Below, piece after piece: positions 17,458 through 25,890 of a stretch of DNA of 64,000 nt; positions within the stretch are counted from its first letter, which is position 1, and each line of letters begins with the position of its first letter. Where the stretch lies: assembly GCF_013185185.1 (NCBI RefSeq), contig NZ_JAAZWE010000002.1:558001-622000 (forward strand), read 5' to 3'. Below the pieces are notes generated by a model that ran no database searches, had not been told where the DNA came from, and worked only from the letters and a program-made list of their open reading frames with translations. This DNA comes from Saccharibacillus endophyticus. Lineage in GTDB: Bacteria; Bacillota; Bacilli; Paenibacillales; Paenibacillaceae. The position numbers were made by a program, and so were the translations under genes.

Positions 17458-18567
17458 TTATTGCATGGCTACCCACTGCCCGAACACCAACGTGTTGCTT
17501 AGCTGCCGTCCCGCACCGGTCAGCGTACGCCCGTTGGCGTACAGTGCCGACGATGCGCCGCCGTCCAGATTCATTGCCTGCTTCGCGCCGAGCTTCTGCA
17601 TGACCTGCGCCCACTGTCCCATGGTCGCGCCGCTTACCGTCGCCAGCATCACCGAACCGTCGGGCATGATCGCGATTCCGCTGCGGGCGCCGGAGGCGGT
17701 CAGAATCTTCGGATCGTTGAAGCCTTCTCCTTTTGCATCGAGCGATACTTTGCTGTCTTTAACCAAACGCGGACCTGCTCCGACAGCCGTTACGACATCC
17801 TCCCACGCAATCGTTTTGCCTGCGGCATCCGTGTACGTGATCTCCATATCGACTGTTGACCCGACTTCAAAACGTCCGGCGTTATCTTTCTCCGATCCGT
17901 GATAAACCAGCACATAGCCGTCGGACGGAATCGCTGTGTTGGTATTTGCGCCTTTTTTGACGACTTTGCCTTTGCGTACCGTTACCGCGATCCCGCCGCT
18001 GAATCCGACGTTGCTGCCGCGCGCGGTATTATACATCAAGACGACGTTTTGCCTTGCTTCCGGCGTCCGGTTCACGAAAGTCGCATACCAGCCGAGCGTT
18101 TTGCTTTTGCCGGCTTTGTCCGGTTTGCTGCTTACGGTGCCTCGGATATTCGCGCGAAGCGAATCCATAAGCGCCGTACCGTCCTTTTTGAATCCGATGC
18201 TCGTGCCGTAATAACCGGTATGCACGATTTGTCCTTTCGAGATCAATGTCCCGTAAGGATCGGCCGGACCTCCGTACGAGTTGAAAAAAGCTCCGTTAAT
18301 CGCCGCCGTCGCATTGCTGTTTTTGATGATCGAAGCAAAGCTTTGCGTTTGGCCGACTTGTCCTTGGGCCAAGCCCAGTGCTGCTTTCGTACCTTTCGGA
18401 ATCGTGACCGTCTGTACGCTGTACGTGCGCCCCGACACGGACACTTTGCGCACCGCCGTCGTAATCGACGCTGCCGCTTCGGCCTTCTGATCCCCCATCA
18501 GACCGAACACTCCCGTTACCGCCAGCACCCCCGCCAGCAGCATCGTTCCCCATTTCTTGCTTTTCAT
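17458..18567 (-). CDS. Secreted phosphodiester glycosidase family (NAGPA domain) protein
   Basis: A 369-residue exported protein. The N-terminus KSKKWGTMLLAGVLAVTGVF with an AEA-A cleavage site is a signal peptide. The rest is a NAGPA/DUF2233 domain: AAINGAFFNSYGGPADPYGTLIS, GARSGIAIMPDGS and the MNLDGGASSALYANG segment are its hallmarks. Characterised relatives cleave GlcNAc-1-phosphodiesters, and several bacterial members act at the cell wall or on exopolysaccharide. A GTG at 18570 is also possible; both follow GGGGAG. It stands alone on the minus strand, downstream of a region full of hairpins. Confidence 0.85.
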   Translation of the reverse strand: MKSKKWGTMLLAGVLAVTGVFGLMGDQKAEAAASITTAVRKVSVSGRTYSVQTVTIPKGTKAALGLAQGQVGQTQSFASIIKNSNATAAINGAFFNSYGGPADPYGTLISKGQIVHTGYYGTSIGFKKDGTALMDSLRANIRGTVSSKPDKAGKSKTLGWYATFVNRTPEARQNVVLMYNTARGSNVGFSGGIAVTVRKGKVVKKGANTNTAIPSDGYVLVYHGSEKDNAGRFEVGSTVDMEITYTDAAGKTIAWEDVVTAVGAGPRLVKDSKVSLDAKGEGFNDPKILTASGARSGIAIMPDGSVMLATVSGATMGQWAQVMQKLGAKQAMNLDGGASSALYANGRTLTGAGRQLSNTLVFGQWVAMQ

Positions 18568-18737
18568 CACGAATCTTCTCCCCTTAACTCTTTATTGATT
18601 TTTGCTTGCCTACTCTCTTTAATTGGCGATGGAGGAGGCGATTTCCTGCTTCTCGGCGGCAGGAAATTTGCGCCGGGGTGACGCTGCGGGGGAAAGGGCC
18701 TGCGCACATTTCCGCCACTTAAAGCGGAAACGCCTTT

Positions 18738-18777
18738 CCCTAACAGCAAAAAAAGCGAGTATTTTTTGCTGTTAGGG
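18738..18777. terminator. AT-cored hairpin, terminator-like
   Basis: CCCTAACAGCAAAAAA pairs with TTTTTTGCTGTTAGGG across a short GCGAGTA loop. The stem is perfect over 16 bp. It lies in the path of transcription from ypcP. Confidence 0.6.
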
Positions 18778-18786
18778 TAGGTAAAA

Positions 18787-18830
18787 GGCGGAAGCGTGCG
18801 ACAAGGAATTTCTTGTCGCACGCTTCCGCC
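18787..18830 (-). terminator. 19-bp perfect hairpin, probable ypcP terminator
   Basis: GGCGGAAGCGTGCGACAAG pairs perfectly with CTTGTCGCACGCTTCCGCC around a 6-nt loop. A TTTTACC tract follows on the minus strand and a TTTTT tract on the plus strand, so it may act both ways. Confidence 0.7.
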
Positions 18831-18986
18831 CGGTTTTTGGCTTAGGCAGCTGTGCTGCGCTTTTTGGGACTCTGCAGGTACATCTTGTGGAGCGATGCCC
18901 ATTGATCTATGGGCATTCGCTTTGCCCTTTCCCCCTCTTCCCCAATAAGGAAGAGGTCGAGCCTTTTCGGTTGATCGCGTGCGTGC

Positions 18987-19131
18987 GCAGGAGCGGAGGG
19001 TGGGAGGGAGACGAAGAAGCGGAGCGCTCGCATCTAAAATCCGATTCCCTACTACCAGCCATGTCTTACTCCAATCAGGGGGAATCGGATTTTAGCGGCG
19101 ATCGAGTCCCCTCCCACCCGCAGCGTCTCCC
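18987..19131 (+). repeat. Structured intergenic repeat, subfamily 2, copy E
   Basis: The outer stem pairs GGGTGGGAGGG with CCCTCCCACCC; the inner stem pairs AAAATCCGATTCCC with GGGAATCGGATTTT. The blocks GCGGAGCGCTCGC and GCGATCGA between the stems correspond to GCGAAGCGTTCGC and GCGACCGA of copy F. The CGCAGCG-TCTCC outer flank is shared with copies D and F. Confidence 0.7.
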
Positions 19132-19152
19132 AAGCACAAGCACCCAAAGCGG

Positions 19153-20085
19153 TCAGCCGAACACGTCAGCGCCCAGCATCTTCGTTAGGCTGCTCATCTC
19201 GAGTTCCTCGAACTTCGCGGCCACCTTCGCGTCGTCCAGCTTGAACTCGCACGGATCGATCGGGCATTCCACCGGAACCTCGCAATGGATTTCGGCGAGT
19301 TTGCGGGACATATGCAGCATATCCAAGTCGTTTTCGATCTTGGTGCGAACGGAGTTGGTCAGCTTGTCGAGATTGGCAAGAATGCCGTCGATATCGTCGA
19401 ACTCTTGCACCAGCTTGATCGCCGTCTTTTCCCCGATTCCTTTGACGCCCGGATAATTGTCGCTGGCGTCGCCCATCAAGCCTTTCATATCGATGATCTG
19501 CGAAGGCTTCAAGCCTTTTTCCTCCATCAAAAACTCAGGCGTGTAGACTTGGTAGTTGCCGTAGCCTTTTTTCATGATGATGACCTTGATCCGTTCGTCG
19601 GTCAGCTGAAGCAGGTCGTTGTCGCCGGACAGGATCTGTACGTCCATGTTTTGCTCGCGGGCGCAGCGTTTGGCGATGGTACCGATGCAGTCGTCCGCTT
19701 CGTAGCCGGGCACGCCGATGTTAGGGATATCCATCGCTTCGACGACTTCTTTGACCAGATCGAACTGCGGAATCAGGTCGTCGGGAGCGGCGGAGCGGTT
19801 GCCTTTATACGATTCGAACTGCTCGGTACGGAACGTGCGGCCGCCCATATCCCAGCAGCACGCGATATGCGTCGGGTCGAATTGCTGAACGGCGTCCCAC
19901 ATATACCGAACGAAGCCGTAAATGCCGTTGGTCGGCACGCCCGTCGTCGTACGGCGAATATAACCTTTGAGCGCTGTCGCGTAATAAGCGCGGAACAGCA
20001 GCGCCATGCCGTCGACCAGCATCAACGTAGGTTTGCGTGCCATCACGTTTTCCGGAAGCGCTTCGATCCCGTTATGTTCGCTCAT
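19153..20085 (-). CDS. 5'-3' exonuclease, YpcP type
   Basis: A 310-residue flap-endonuclease-like exonuclease, equal to the stand-alone form of the DNA polymerase I 5'-nuclease domain. Metal-binding acidic residues are visible in MLVDGMALLFRAYY, GYEADDCIGT and ILSGDNDLLQL, and a helix-hairpin-helix in GDASDNYPGVKGIGEKTA. It removes RNA primers and 5' flaps during replication and repair. The ATG overlaps the stop of the preceding ArsC-like gene (ATGA). A second ATG at M15 (MARKPTL) is a possible alternative start. Confidence 0.88.
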   Translation of the reverse strand: MSEHNGIEALPENVMARKPTLMLVDGMALLFRAYYATALKGYIRRTTTGVPTNGIYGFVRYMWDAVQQFDPTHIACCWDMGGRTFRTEQFESYKGNRSAAPDDLIPQFDLVKEVVEAMDIPNIGVPGYEADDCIGTIAKRCAREQNMDVQILSGDNDLLQLTDERIKVIIMKKGYGNYQVYTPEFLMEEKGLKPSQIIDMKGLMGDASDNYPGVKGIGEKTAIKLVQEFDDIDGILANLDKLTNSVRTKIENDLDMLHMSRKLAEIHCEVPVECPIDPCEFKLDDAKVAAKFEELEMSSLTKMLGADVFG

Positions 20086-20459
20086 TGACCGGTCTCCCCT
20101 TTGCTCCAGTTTTGTTCATACTGTTCAGGTTTGAATCCGACCGTAACATTCGTGCCGTCCGTCACGACCGGTCGCTTGATCAGCATGCCGTTCGAAGCCA
20201 GCAGTTCCGCGCGTTCCTCTTCGTTCAGGTCGGCCAGCTTATCCTTGAGTCCGAGCGTCTTGTAGACTTCTCCGCTGACGTTGAAAAACTTTTTGGATTC
20301 CAGACCGCTTTTCGCGATCAGGTCCAGCATTTCATCCTTGGCGGGAGGCTGCTCGTTGATCGGAATCAACTCCAGCTCATGTCCTTCGTTTTTCAGCCAT
20401 TTGATCGCGTTGCGACAAGTGCTGCATTTGGCGTAGTGGTACACTTTTAGTCGGGTCAT
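20082..20459 (-). CDS. Spx/ArsC-family thioredoxin-fold protein
   Basis: A 125-residue protein of the arsenate reductase/Spx superfamily. The redox CxxC is in KCSTCRNAIKWL at the N-terminus, and the family segments VSGEVYKTLGL and GMLIKRPVV are present. It resembles Bacillus YusI. It could be a small thiol reductase or a transcription-associated Spx relative; arsenate activity is not implied, since no ars genes are near. A TTG at 20468 is an alternative start that would immediately follow the RluA-gene stop. It is in an operon with rluA-like upstream and ypcP downstream. Confidence 0.82.
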   Translation of the reverse strand: MTRLKVYHYAKCSTCRNAIKWLKNEGHELELIPINEQPPAKDEMLDLIAKSGLESKKFFNVSGEVYKTLGLKDKLADLNEEERAELLASNGMLIKRPVVTDGTNVTVGFKPEQYEQNWSKGETGQ

Positions 20460-20468
20460 CGGTGTCAA

Positions 20469-21425
20469 TCACATCTCTTTCTTTGATTCATCGTTTTGCA
20501 ATCGCTGCTTTAACTCTTCCAGGTCAGGCGGCAAAGGGGCTTCGAACGTCATTCGCTCATTCGTGCCGGGGTGAACGAAAGCCAGACGGAATGCATGCAA
20601 AGCCTGACGACCAAGAAGACCGTCCAGCCGCTCCGAAGCCTTTCGTTCGTCTGGCGTAAGCGGAGCTTCAGGCGCATATTTATACATATCGTCGCCGATC
20701 AACGGACAGCCGATATGCGTCATGTGCACCCGGATTTGATGCGTGCGTCCGCTTTCCAATACAAGCTGCACGAGAGACGCGCGACCTGCCTCATACTGCT
20801 CCAATGTGCGGTAACGGGTCGCGGCGGGATAGCCGGACTCGGTGACGATCCGCACATGCGGATTTTCGGGATCGCGGTCGATCGCGCCTTCGATTCGGCC
20901 GCTTTCCGGCTGCGGGCAGCCATGCACGAACGCGCGGTACATTTTGTCCACGGTTCCTGCAATCATCTGTTCGGAAATATGCTGGTGCACGTACGGATTT
21001 TTGGCAATGGCCAGCACGCCCGACGTCTCGCGATCCAAGCGATGCACGGGGCGAAAACGCACCTGCTCGCCGCGTTCGCGCCAATGCTGCACGACGCCGT
21101 TCGCCAGCGTCCCCGTGTAATGGCCATGCGTCGGATGCACGATCACGCCTGCCGCTTTATTGATGATCAGCAGATCCCGATCTTCGTACAGAATATCCAG
21201 CGGCATTTTTTCCGGCAAAATATCATCCGATTCTTCCCGCTCCATACGAAGTTCGACTATATCGCCTTCCTGTACGCGCACGCTGATGTACACCCGTTCG
21301 CCGTTAAGCGTAATGCCCCGTTCGGTCATTTTCAGCCGCGAGGTCAACTTGCGCGATACGCCGAGACGGGTGCTCATCAACGTCTTGAGCGTCCAGCCCT
21401 GTTCGCGCGCCGTTACGGTATACAC
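20469..21425 (-). CDS. RluA-family pseudouridine synthase
   Basis: A 318-residue RNA pseudouridine synthase. An S4-like RNA-binding domain lies at about residues 10-75, followed by the catalytic domain with the nucleophilic Asp in HRLDRETSGV and the family segments GRTHQIRVHMTHIG and RQALHAFRL. It isomerises specific uridines of rRNA or tRNA; the target is not evident. The start is uncertain: the only standard in-frame start after the upstream stop is a GTG without a clear ribosome site, while the upstream frame GYYDPIV looks coding and would need a non-standard start. Confidence 0.85.
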   Translation of the reverse strand: MYTVTAREQGWTLKTLMSTRLGVSRKLTSRLKMTERGITLNGERVYISVRVQEGDIVELRMEREESDDILPEKMPLDILYEDRDLLIINKAAGVIVHPTHGHYTGTLANGVVQHWRERGEQVRFRPVHRLDRETSGVLAIAKNPYVHQHISEQMIAGTVDKMYRAFVHGCPQPESGRIEGAIDRDPENPHVRIVTESGYPAATRYRTLEQYEAGRASLVQLVLESGRTHQIRVHMTHIGCPLIGDDMYKYAPEAPLTPDERKASERLDGLLGRQALHAFRLAFVHPGTNERMTFEAPLPPDLEELKQRLQNDESKKEM

Positions 21426-21493
21426 AATGGGATCATAATAACCATGCTGCGGCTCTATCCCTTTTTCTCTCGGAAAATCATACGGTTCGATCT

Positions 21494-22084
21494 CTATTCA
21501 CCCTGCTCTTGTTCATTTTTATCGTCGGAAAACACGCGGGCACTGCGCACGTATTCGACGTCGTCCACTCTAAGCTTGAGATTGGCGGCGCGTGCCGCGC
21601 TGAAAAAGTAATCGGACAACCGGTTCAGGTACTTGAGCACTTCCGGATTCACTTCGGCCGTGTCCGTTAACGCCACGACCCGACGCTCCGCACGCCTGCA
21701 CACGGTGCGGCAAATGTGTAATGCTGCCGCAGGCGGGCTGCCTCCCGGAAGAATGAAACGTTCCAGCGGCGGATTATCCGCTTCCAATCGGTCAATCCAC
21801 AGTTCCAAACGCTCGGTCATCGCCGCATGGGTCTTGTACGCTTGCTGCGTCGCCGGCGTATAAGCCAGATCCGAGCCGCAATCGAACAATTCCTGACCGA
21901 CGACGGCCAGTTGTTCGCGCAGATCCTTGAAACGGTCATCCTGAAGAAGCGACGCAGCCTGGCCGACAAAGCTGTTCAATTCGTCGATCGTGCCGTAAGC
22001 TTCCACTTGAGCGTCGTCTTTGCGTACGCGTCCTCCGATTACGGACGTTTGACCGCGATCTCCCGTTTTCGTGTAAATGCGCAT
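21494..22084 (-). CDS. PduO-type cob(I)alamin adenosyltransferase
   Basis: A 196-residue enzyme that transfers the adenosyl group of ATP to cob(I)alamin. The ATP-binding N-terminus is MRIYTKTGDRGQTSVIGGRV; YGTIDELNSFVG and the basic CRTVCRRAERRVV helix are diagnostic for the PduO/MMAB family. It acts as a trimer in the cytoplasm. The start follows GGAGGGGAGGACGCGGAT. It precedes the RluA gene by 68 nt. No cobalamin-synthesis genes are in view, so a salvage role is likely. Confidence 0.9.
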   Translation of the reverse strand: MRIYTKTGDRGQTSVIGGRVRKDDAQVEAYGTIDELNSFVGQAASLLQDDRFKDLREQLAVVGQELFDCGSDLAYTPATQQAYKTHAAMTERLELWIDRLEADNPPLERFILPGGSPPAAALHICRTVCRRAERRVVALTDTAEVNPEVLKYLNRLSDYFFSAARAANLKLRVDDVEYVRSARVFSDDKNEQEQGE

Positions 22085-22134
22085 ATCCGCGTCCTCCCCT
22101 CCGGCTTTGCTTTTTGGATGCTTCGCAAAACGGT

Positions 22135-22677
22135 TTAACCTTCCGCCAGCTTTTGCAATACTTTTACCGCCGCGTCCTTATTCGGTGCATTGACCAGAAC
22201 GCAAGCCAGCATATCTTCAGGCACATAGCCCGCATCCTGGAACATCTTCATATCCTTGACCGGAATCCCGAAAAGGTGCTTTTCTTGAACCGCGTCTTTT
22301 TCCCCGTCTTTCAAAACGCCGCTTTCGAAAACGCCGTCCGGATAATCCGTTTGGTCGAAATAGTCGTCGAGCACGATATGCGCCCCGTCTTTGCCGTAAA
22401 GTTCAACCGTTTCCCTCGGAAGGATCACGATCGAATTACCTCCTGCCGCGTACTCAACCAGCACTTTTTGCAGATCAAACAGCGGCGAATAGTTGAATTC
22501 CGCTTTCAGATCCGGCGTTTCGGCCGTCAGCTTTTCCTGAATGACATCAATGCCTTCCCGGCTCGACGATCCTTTATCCGACATAAAGATCAAAACGCCG
22601 TCTTCTTTACCACACCCGGCCAACAGCATGATCGTCGCGATCAGCAGCAGCCAGATTCCCGCCTTTTTCCGCTTCAC
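22135..22677 (-). CDS. Uncharacterised lipoprotein, 180 residues
   Basis: An exported lipoprotein: KRKKAGIWLLLIATIMLLAGC gives a basic N-region, hydrophobic core and LAGC lipobox. The mature part (about 157 residues) has alternating strands and helices (VLIFMSDKGSSSREGIDVIQ, NSIVILPRETVEL) but no family I recognise. The AGGAGG stands 7 nt before the GTG at 22677, which fixes the start; an in-frame frame from 22710 lacks such a site. It lies 50 nt upstream of the adenosyltransferase gene and could be cotranscribed with it. Confidence 0.72.
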   Translation of the reverse strand: MKRKKAGIWLLLIATIMLLAGCGKEDGVLIFMSDKGSSSREGIDVIQEKLTAETPDLKAEFNYSPLFDLQKVLVEYAAGGNSIVILPRETVELYGKDGAHIVLDDYFDQTDYPDGVFESGVLKDGEKDAVQEKHLFGIPVKDMKMFQDAGYVPEDMLACVLVNAPNKDAAVKVLQKLAEG

Positions 22678-22805
22678 TCGTATTCCTCCTTGGACAATTC
22701 CTTTCGTCACTCATGCGCATGCACGCCATAAAAAGTGTGTCTTAACCAATATATCATACCTGACCGCCTGCAAGCATTTCTGGCACTTTAGCAGCTTGGG
22801 CTGAA

Positions 22806-22843
22806 CAAAAAAAGGAAGAGCTTCGATGCGAAGTCTCTTCCTC
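22806..22843 (-). terminator. Terminator of the Spo0E-like gene
   Basis: On the minus strand GAGGAAGAGACTTCG pairs with CGAAGCTCTTCC and is followed by TTTTTTT. Confidence 0.85.
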
Positions 22844-22910
22844 TCTGGCCGGTATGCAAATGGATTTGGAATAAGTATGTTGGAGCGGGATCATACGCCA
22901 ACCTCTTCAG

Positions 22911-23159
22911 TCAACGTACGAGCAGCATATATTCGTTGATCTTCAGATCCAGCCGGCTGCTGATTTCGACAACGGTCGCAGCGGTGAACGATTGTTCACG
23001 TCCGAACGTTTCTTCCATCTGGGCGCGCAAAACCCGAATCTCCTCCTGCAGGAAAAGTTCGCGTTCCGCCATTGCGCCGAAAGCCTGAGCATTGCGTTGT
23101 ACACGTGACGGTGCATCGCCTTGTTCATACCTCGGCTTTTGGAACGAAGCGGCAGACAA
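22911..23159 (-). CDS. Spo0E-like aspartyl-phosphate phosphatase
   Basis: An 82-residue protein whose C-terminal half matches the Spo0E family: EEIRVLRAQMEETF, a spacer, then VVEISSRLDLKINEYM with the SxxLD core that enters the active site of Spo0A-phosphate. Such proteins dephosphorylate Spo0A and delay sporulation. The N-terminal 35 residues are not conserved. The start is a TTG (23159) 6 nt after GGGGGA, a rare start that would limit expression. A later ATG (MAERELFL) could serve as an alternative and would give the more typical family length. Confidence 0.75.
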   Translation of the reverse strand: MSAASFQKPRYEQGDAPSRVQRNAQAFGAMAERELFLQEEIRVLRAQMEETFGREQSFTAATVVEISSRLDLKINEYMLLVR

Positions 23160-23283
23160 AAAAATTCCCCCTTGAAAAAGTTACCTGTTCGAGTCCCCAT
23201 TATATAGAAGGATTCCAACAAAAGCAACTTCTTCAAGAAGGAGGTTTTACTCACCTTTTCCGTTTTTTACCCAAATAATACCT

Positions 23284-24525
23284 TTATGCGCCTTCGCGCT
23301 TTACTTTATGAACAAATTGCCCGATTCGGTCCAGCGCTTCGTTCAATTGGGCTACCGAAGTTGCATAAGAGCAGCGCAGGAAGCCTTCGCCGCCGAGACC
23401 AAACACGCTGCCCGGAACAGCCGCAACCTTATTTTCGACCAACAGCCGCTGCGCGAAGTTTTCCGAGGTCAAGCCTGTAGACTGGATACTCGGGAACGCG
23501 TAGAACGCGCCTTCCGGTTCGTGGCACTCCAGACCTGCGTCGCGCAGTCCTTGTACAACGAGGCGACGACGACGGTTATACGACTCGACCATCTTATTCT
23601 TTTCGCCCAAACCGTTAGTCAAAGCTTCCAAAGCCGCAACCTGACCCATAACCGGCGCGCACATCACGGTATATTGGTGGATTTTCAACATGGCGGAGAT
23701 CAGCTCGGGGTGTCCGCAAGCATAGCCCATCCGCCAGCCGGTCATCGCGAACGCTTTGGAGAAACCGCTGACTAGAATCGTCCGGTCCTTCATCCCGGGT
23801 GCAGCAGCAAAGCTCGCATGCTTGCCCGCTCCGTAGCTTAGTTCGGCATAAATTTCGTCGGAGATTACGATTAGATCGTGCTTTTCCACGACCTTTGCGA
23901 TCGGCAGCCAATCTTCGGCCGTCATGGTCGCGCCTGTCGGATTGCTTGGATAACACAGAATCAACACTTTGGACTTCGGCGTGATGCTGGCTTCCAGCGC
24001 TTCGGCGGTCAGCTTGAATCCGTCTTTCGCAAATGTCTCGATCCCGACCGGAATCCCGCCTCCGATCGACGTGATCGGAGAATACGAGATATAGCAAGGC
24101 TCAGGCACGAGTACCTCGTCGCCCGGACGAATCAAGGCGCGCAGTGCGAGGTCGATGGCTTCGCTGCCGCCTACCGTGACCAGCACCTCTTTTTCCGGAT
24201 CATAGGACGTTCCGAACGAACTGTCCAAATAAGACGAGATCGCTTCGCGTAGCTCCGGCATGCCGGCGTTCGACGTGTACCGGGTATAACCGCGCTCCAA
24301 TGAATATACGCAAGCTTCGCGCACATGCCAAGGCGTGACGAAGTCCGGTTCGCCTACGCCGAGCGTGATGATATCCTTGCTCGCGCTCACCAGATCGAAA
24401 AACTTGCGGATGCCCGAAGGCTTGATATCGCGCACCAGCGGCGACAAATAACGTTCCATCGAGCCATGTTCGGAGTCCGAAGGCTGCTGCGTTCCGTTTA
24501 CGTTCAATTCCCGGTTAGTAATCAT
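23284..24525 (-). CDS. Class I/II PLP aminotransferase (YugH/PatA-like)
   Basis: A 413-residue fold-type I aminotransferase. The PLP lysine is in SGFSKAFAMTGWRMGY, the Asp and Tyr contacts in VISDEIYAELSYG, and the nucleotide-binding Asn in CYPSNPTGA. It belongs with aspartate/alanine or N-acetyl-diaminopimelate aminotransferases; the substrate is not settled by sequence. The product of the next gene upstream, an Lrp-type regulator only 13 nt away, very likely controls it, repeating the yugG-yugH pair of Bacillus. Confidence 0.85.
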   Translation of the reverse strand: MITNRELNVNGTQQPSDSEHGSMERYLSPLVRDIKPSGIRKFFDLVSASKDIITLGVGEPDFVTPWHVREACVYSLERGYTRYTSNAGMPELREAISSYLDSSFGTSYDPEKEVLVTVGGSEAIDLALRALIRPGDEVLVPEPCYISYSPITSIGGGIPVGIETFAKDGFKLTAEALEASITPKSKVLILCYPSNPTGATMTAEDWLPIAKVVEKHDLIVISDEIYAELSYGAGKHASFAAAPGMKDRTILVSGFSKAFAMTGWRMGYACGHPELISAMLKIHQYTVMCAPVMGQVAALEALTNGLGEKNKMVESYNRRRRLVVQGLRDAGLECHEPEGAFYAFPSIQSTGLTSENFAQRLLVENKVAAVPGSVFGLGGEGFLRCSYATSVAQLNEALDRIGQFVHKVKREGA

Positions 24526-24538
24526 CGTTTCGCATCCT

Positions 24539-25039
24539 TTACGGCGAGATCAGCAGACGGCGATCTTCTTCATGCTCTTCGAAAATGATCCCGTTTTGCT
24601 TGTATTTTTTGAGAATGAAATGCGTTTTGGTCGACAGTACGGATTCGATCGGCGACAGCTTGTCCGAAACGAAGCTCGCGACTTCTTTCAGGCTGAGGCC
24701 TTCCACTTCGACGAGCAAATCGTAAGCGCCCGACATCAGGAACACGGCCTTTACTTGCGGGTACAGGTAAATGCGCTCCGCAATTCCTTCAAAGCCGCGT
24801 CCGCGCTCCGGCGTAATCTGTACTTCGATCAGCGCGGTCACCTTCTCGTCGTTGACCTTGCTTTCGTTCACGACCGTCGCGTACTTCACGATCACGTGAT
24901 CCTGCTCCAGCTCCGCGACCGCTTCGCGAACTTCTTCTTCCGACACGTTAAGCATCGTCGCCAGCAGCCCGTGCGTCCGCCGCGCGTCTTCTTCCAACAA
25001 TTCGAGAATATCCAGCTTCAGCTTGTTCGTTTCCTTCAC
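24539..25039 (-). CDS. Lrp/AsnC-family transcriptional regulator
   Basis: A 166-residue regulator with an N-terminal winged helix (LDILELLEEDARRTHGLLATML and following) and a C-terminal RAM ligand-binding domain (VTALIEVQITPERGRGFEGIAERI, AYDLLVEVEG). Lrp-type proteins are octameric or dimeric DNA-binding sensors of amino acids. It is the first gene of an operon with the aminotransferase and is probably autoregulated. The ATG lies behind GGAGG-like purines (CTGGAGGCATGCGTAGTGA). Confidence 0.88.
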   Translation of the reverse strand: MKETNKLKLDILELLEEDARRTHGLLATMLNVSEEEVREAVAELEQDHVIVKYATVVNESKVNDEKVTALIEVQITPERGRGFEGIAERIYLYPQVKAVFLMSGAYDLLVEVEGLSLKEVASFVSDKLSPIESVLSTKTHFILKKYKQNGIIFEEHEEDRRLLISP

Positions 25040-25220
25040 TACGCATGCCTCCAGATGATTTCGCTTGATAAGTGACTTCTTGAGTCAGCTTCGACTTGCT
25101 TTGTTGTACCCCATCTTACCCCAAAAAATGCCCCTCCGCCACCGTCCCCGCCCAATTCAAGCATACCGCCCCTACCCCAAAAAGCGCTTCAAGCGGATTT
25201 TTCGCTTCTTTTCCCTACCC

Positions 25221-25253
25221 AAAAACCCCCGCTTCCGACGGAAGCGGGGGTTT
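25221..25253. terminator. GC-rich terminator hairpin
   Basis: AACCCCCGCTTCC pairs with GGAAGCGGGGGTTT around a GAC loop, with AAAAA and TTT flanks. It lies between the DUF350 gene and the Lrp-type gene and would end minus-strand transcription arriving from DUF350's side only if that transcript started elsewhere; it may simply insulate the two units. Confidence 0.65.
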
Positions 25254-25287
25254 AGCTTTTGAGAGGTTCCTAAGGATTTACGCCGCA

Positions 25288-25418
25288 GTAGCGGAGGGGG
25301 ATGATTCAGTGCAGGAGCGAAGCGTTCGCCTTTGCAGTCGGGAAGCCTCCACTTGAATATAATCTAGCTTCCCGACTGCAACACGCGACCGAAACGAATC
25401 ATCCCCCGCAGCGCCTCC
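25288..25418 (+). repeat. Structured intergenic repeat, subfamily 2, copy F
   Basis: The outer stem pairs GCGGAGGGGGATGATTC with GAATCATCCCCCGCAGCG; the inner stem pairs TTGCAGTCGGGAAGC with GCTTCCCGACTGCAA. The inter-stem blocks GCGAAGCGTTCGC and GCGACCGA align with copy E. It sits between the Lrp-type regulator and the DUF350 gene. Confidence 0.72.
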
Positions 25419-25445
25419 AGTGCGCCACATCCGCAGGAAGTCCGA

Positions 25446-25865
25446 TCAAAGGACCGAAACCCCGATGACGTAGGAAAGCGACACCGACAAGATCATCGAA
25501 ATCAAGCCCACCGCCCTGTTATCCTTTCCGATCTCCTCATCCACCTTGAAAAACGGCGTCACGAATTCGAAAAGGAAGTAAGCCAGAAGCAGCAGCACGA
25601 AGCCGACCAGCGACCATAGCATGCTTTCGTAAATCGTCGAACCCGACTCGATGCAAAAACGCAAAATATTGCAGATCCCGAACACCTTGCCGCCGGTCGC
25701 CATCGCGACCGCCAGATTCCCTTTACGGATCTCGTCCCAGCATTTGTAACGGGTCACCCATTCGAAAATAGACAGAAAAACGACCAGTTCCAGAACGGCT
25801 ACGGAAAAATAAGCGACGGCTGCTCCCATCGGAGTGGCCAACAACGGATCGATAAACGTGTTCAT
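25446..25865 (-). CDS. DUF350 family membrane protein
   Basis: A 139-residue protein with four membrane helices. The polar loop EEIGKDNRAVGLISM before the last helix, and MATGGKVFGICNI in the second helix region, match DUF350. Family members are small integral membrane proteins of unknown function, often encoded near glutathionylspermidine-synthase-like or stress genes. Here the neighbour is mutS2, 25 nt upstream, so it is probably at the end of the mutS2 transcript. Confidence 0.82.
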   Translation of the reverse strand: MNTFIDPLLATPMGAAVAYFSVAVLELVVFLSIFEWVTRYKCWDEIRKGNLAVAMATGGKVFGICNILRFCIESGSTIYESMLWSLVGFVLLLLAYFLFEFVTPFFKVDEEIGKDNRAVGLISMILSVSLSYVIGVSVL

Positions 25866-25890
25866 TGAGTTTGAGACCTCGTTCCTTCCG

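Larger units (their letters stand above)
18568..18986. other. Hairpin-rich intergenic region
   Basis: Besides the two perfect hairpins listed separately, this stretch holds GATTTCCTGC/GCAGGAAATTT (about 18638-18668) and TTTCCGCC/GGCGGAAA-like pairing (18709-18730). No coding frame with a ribosome site was seen on either strand. Confidence 0.5.
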
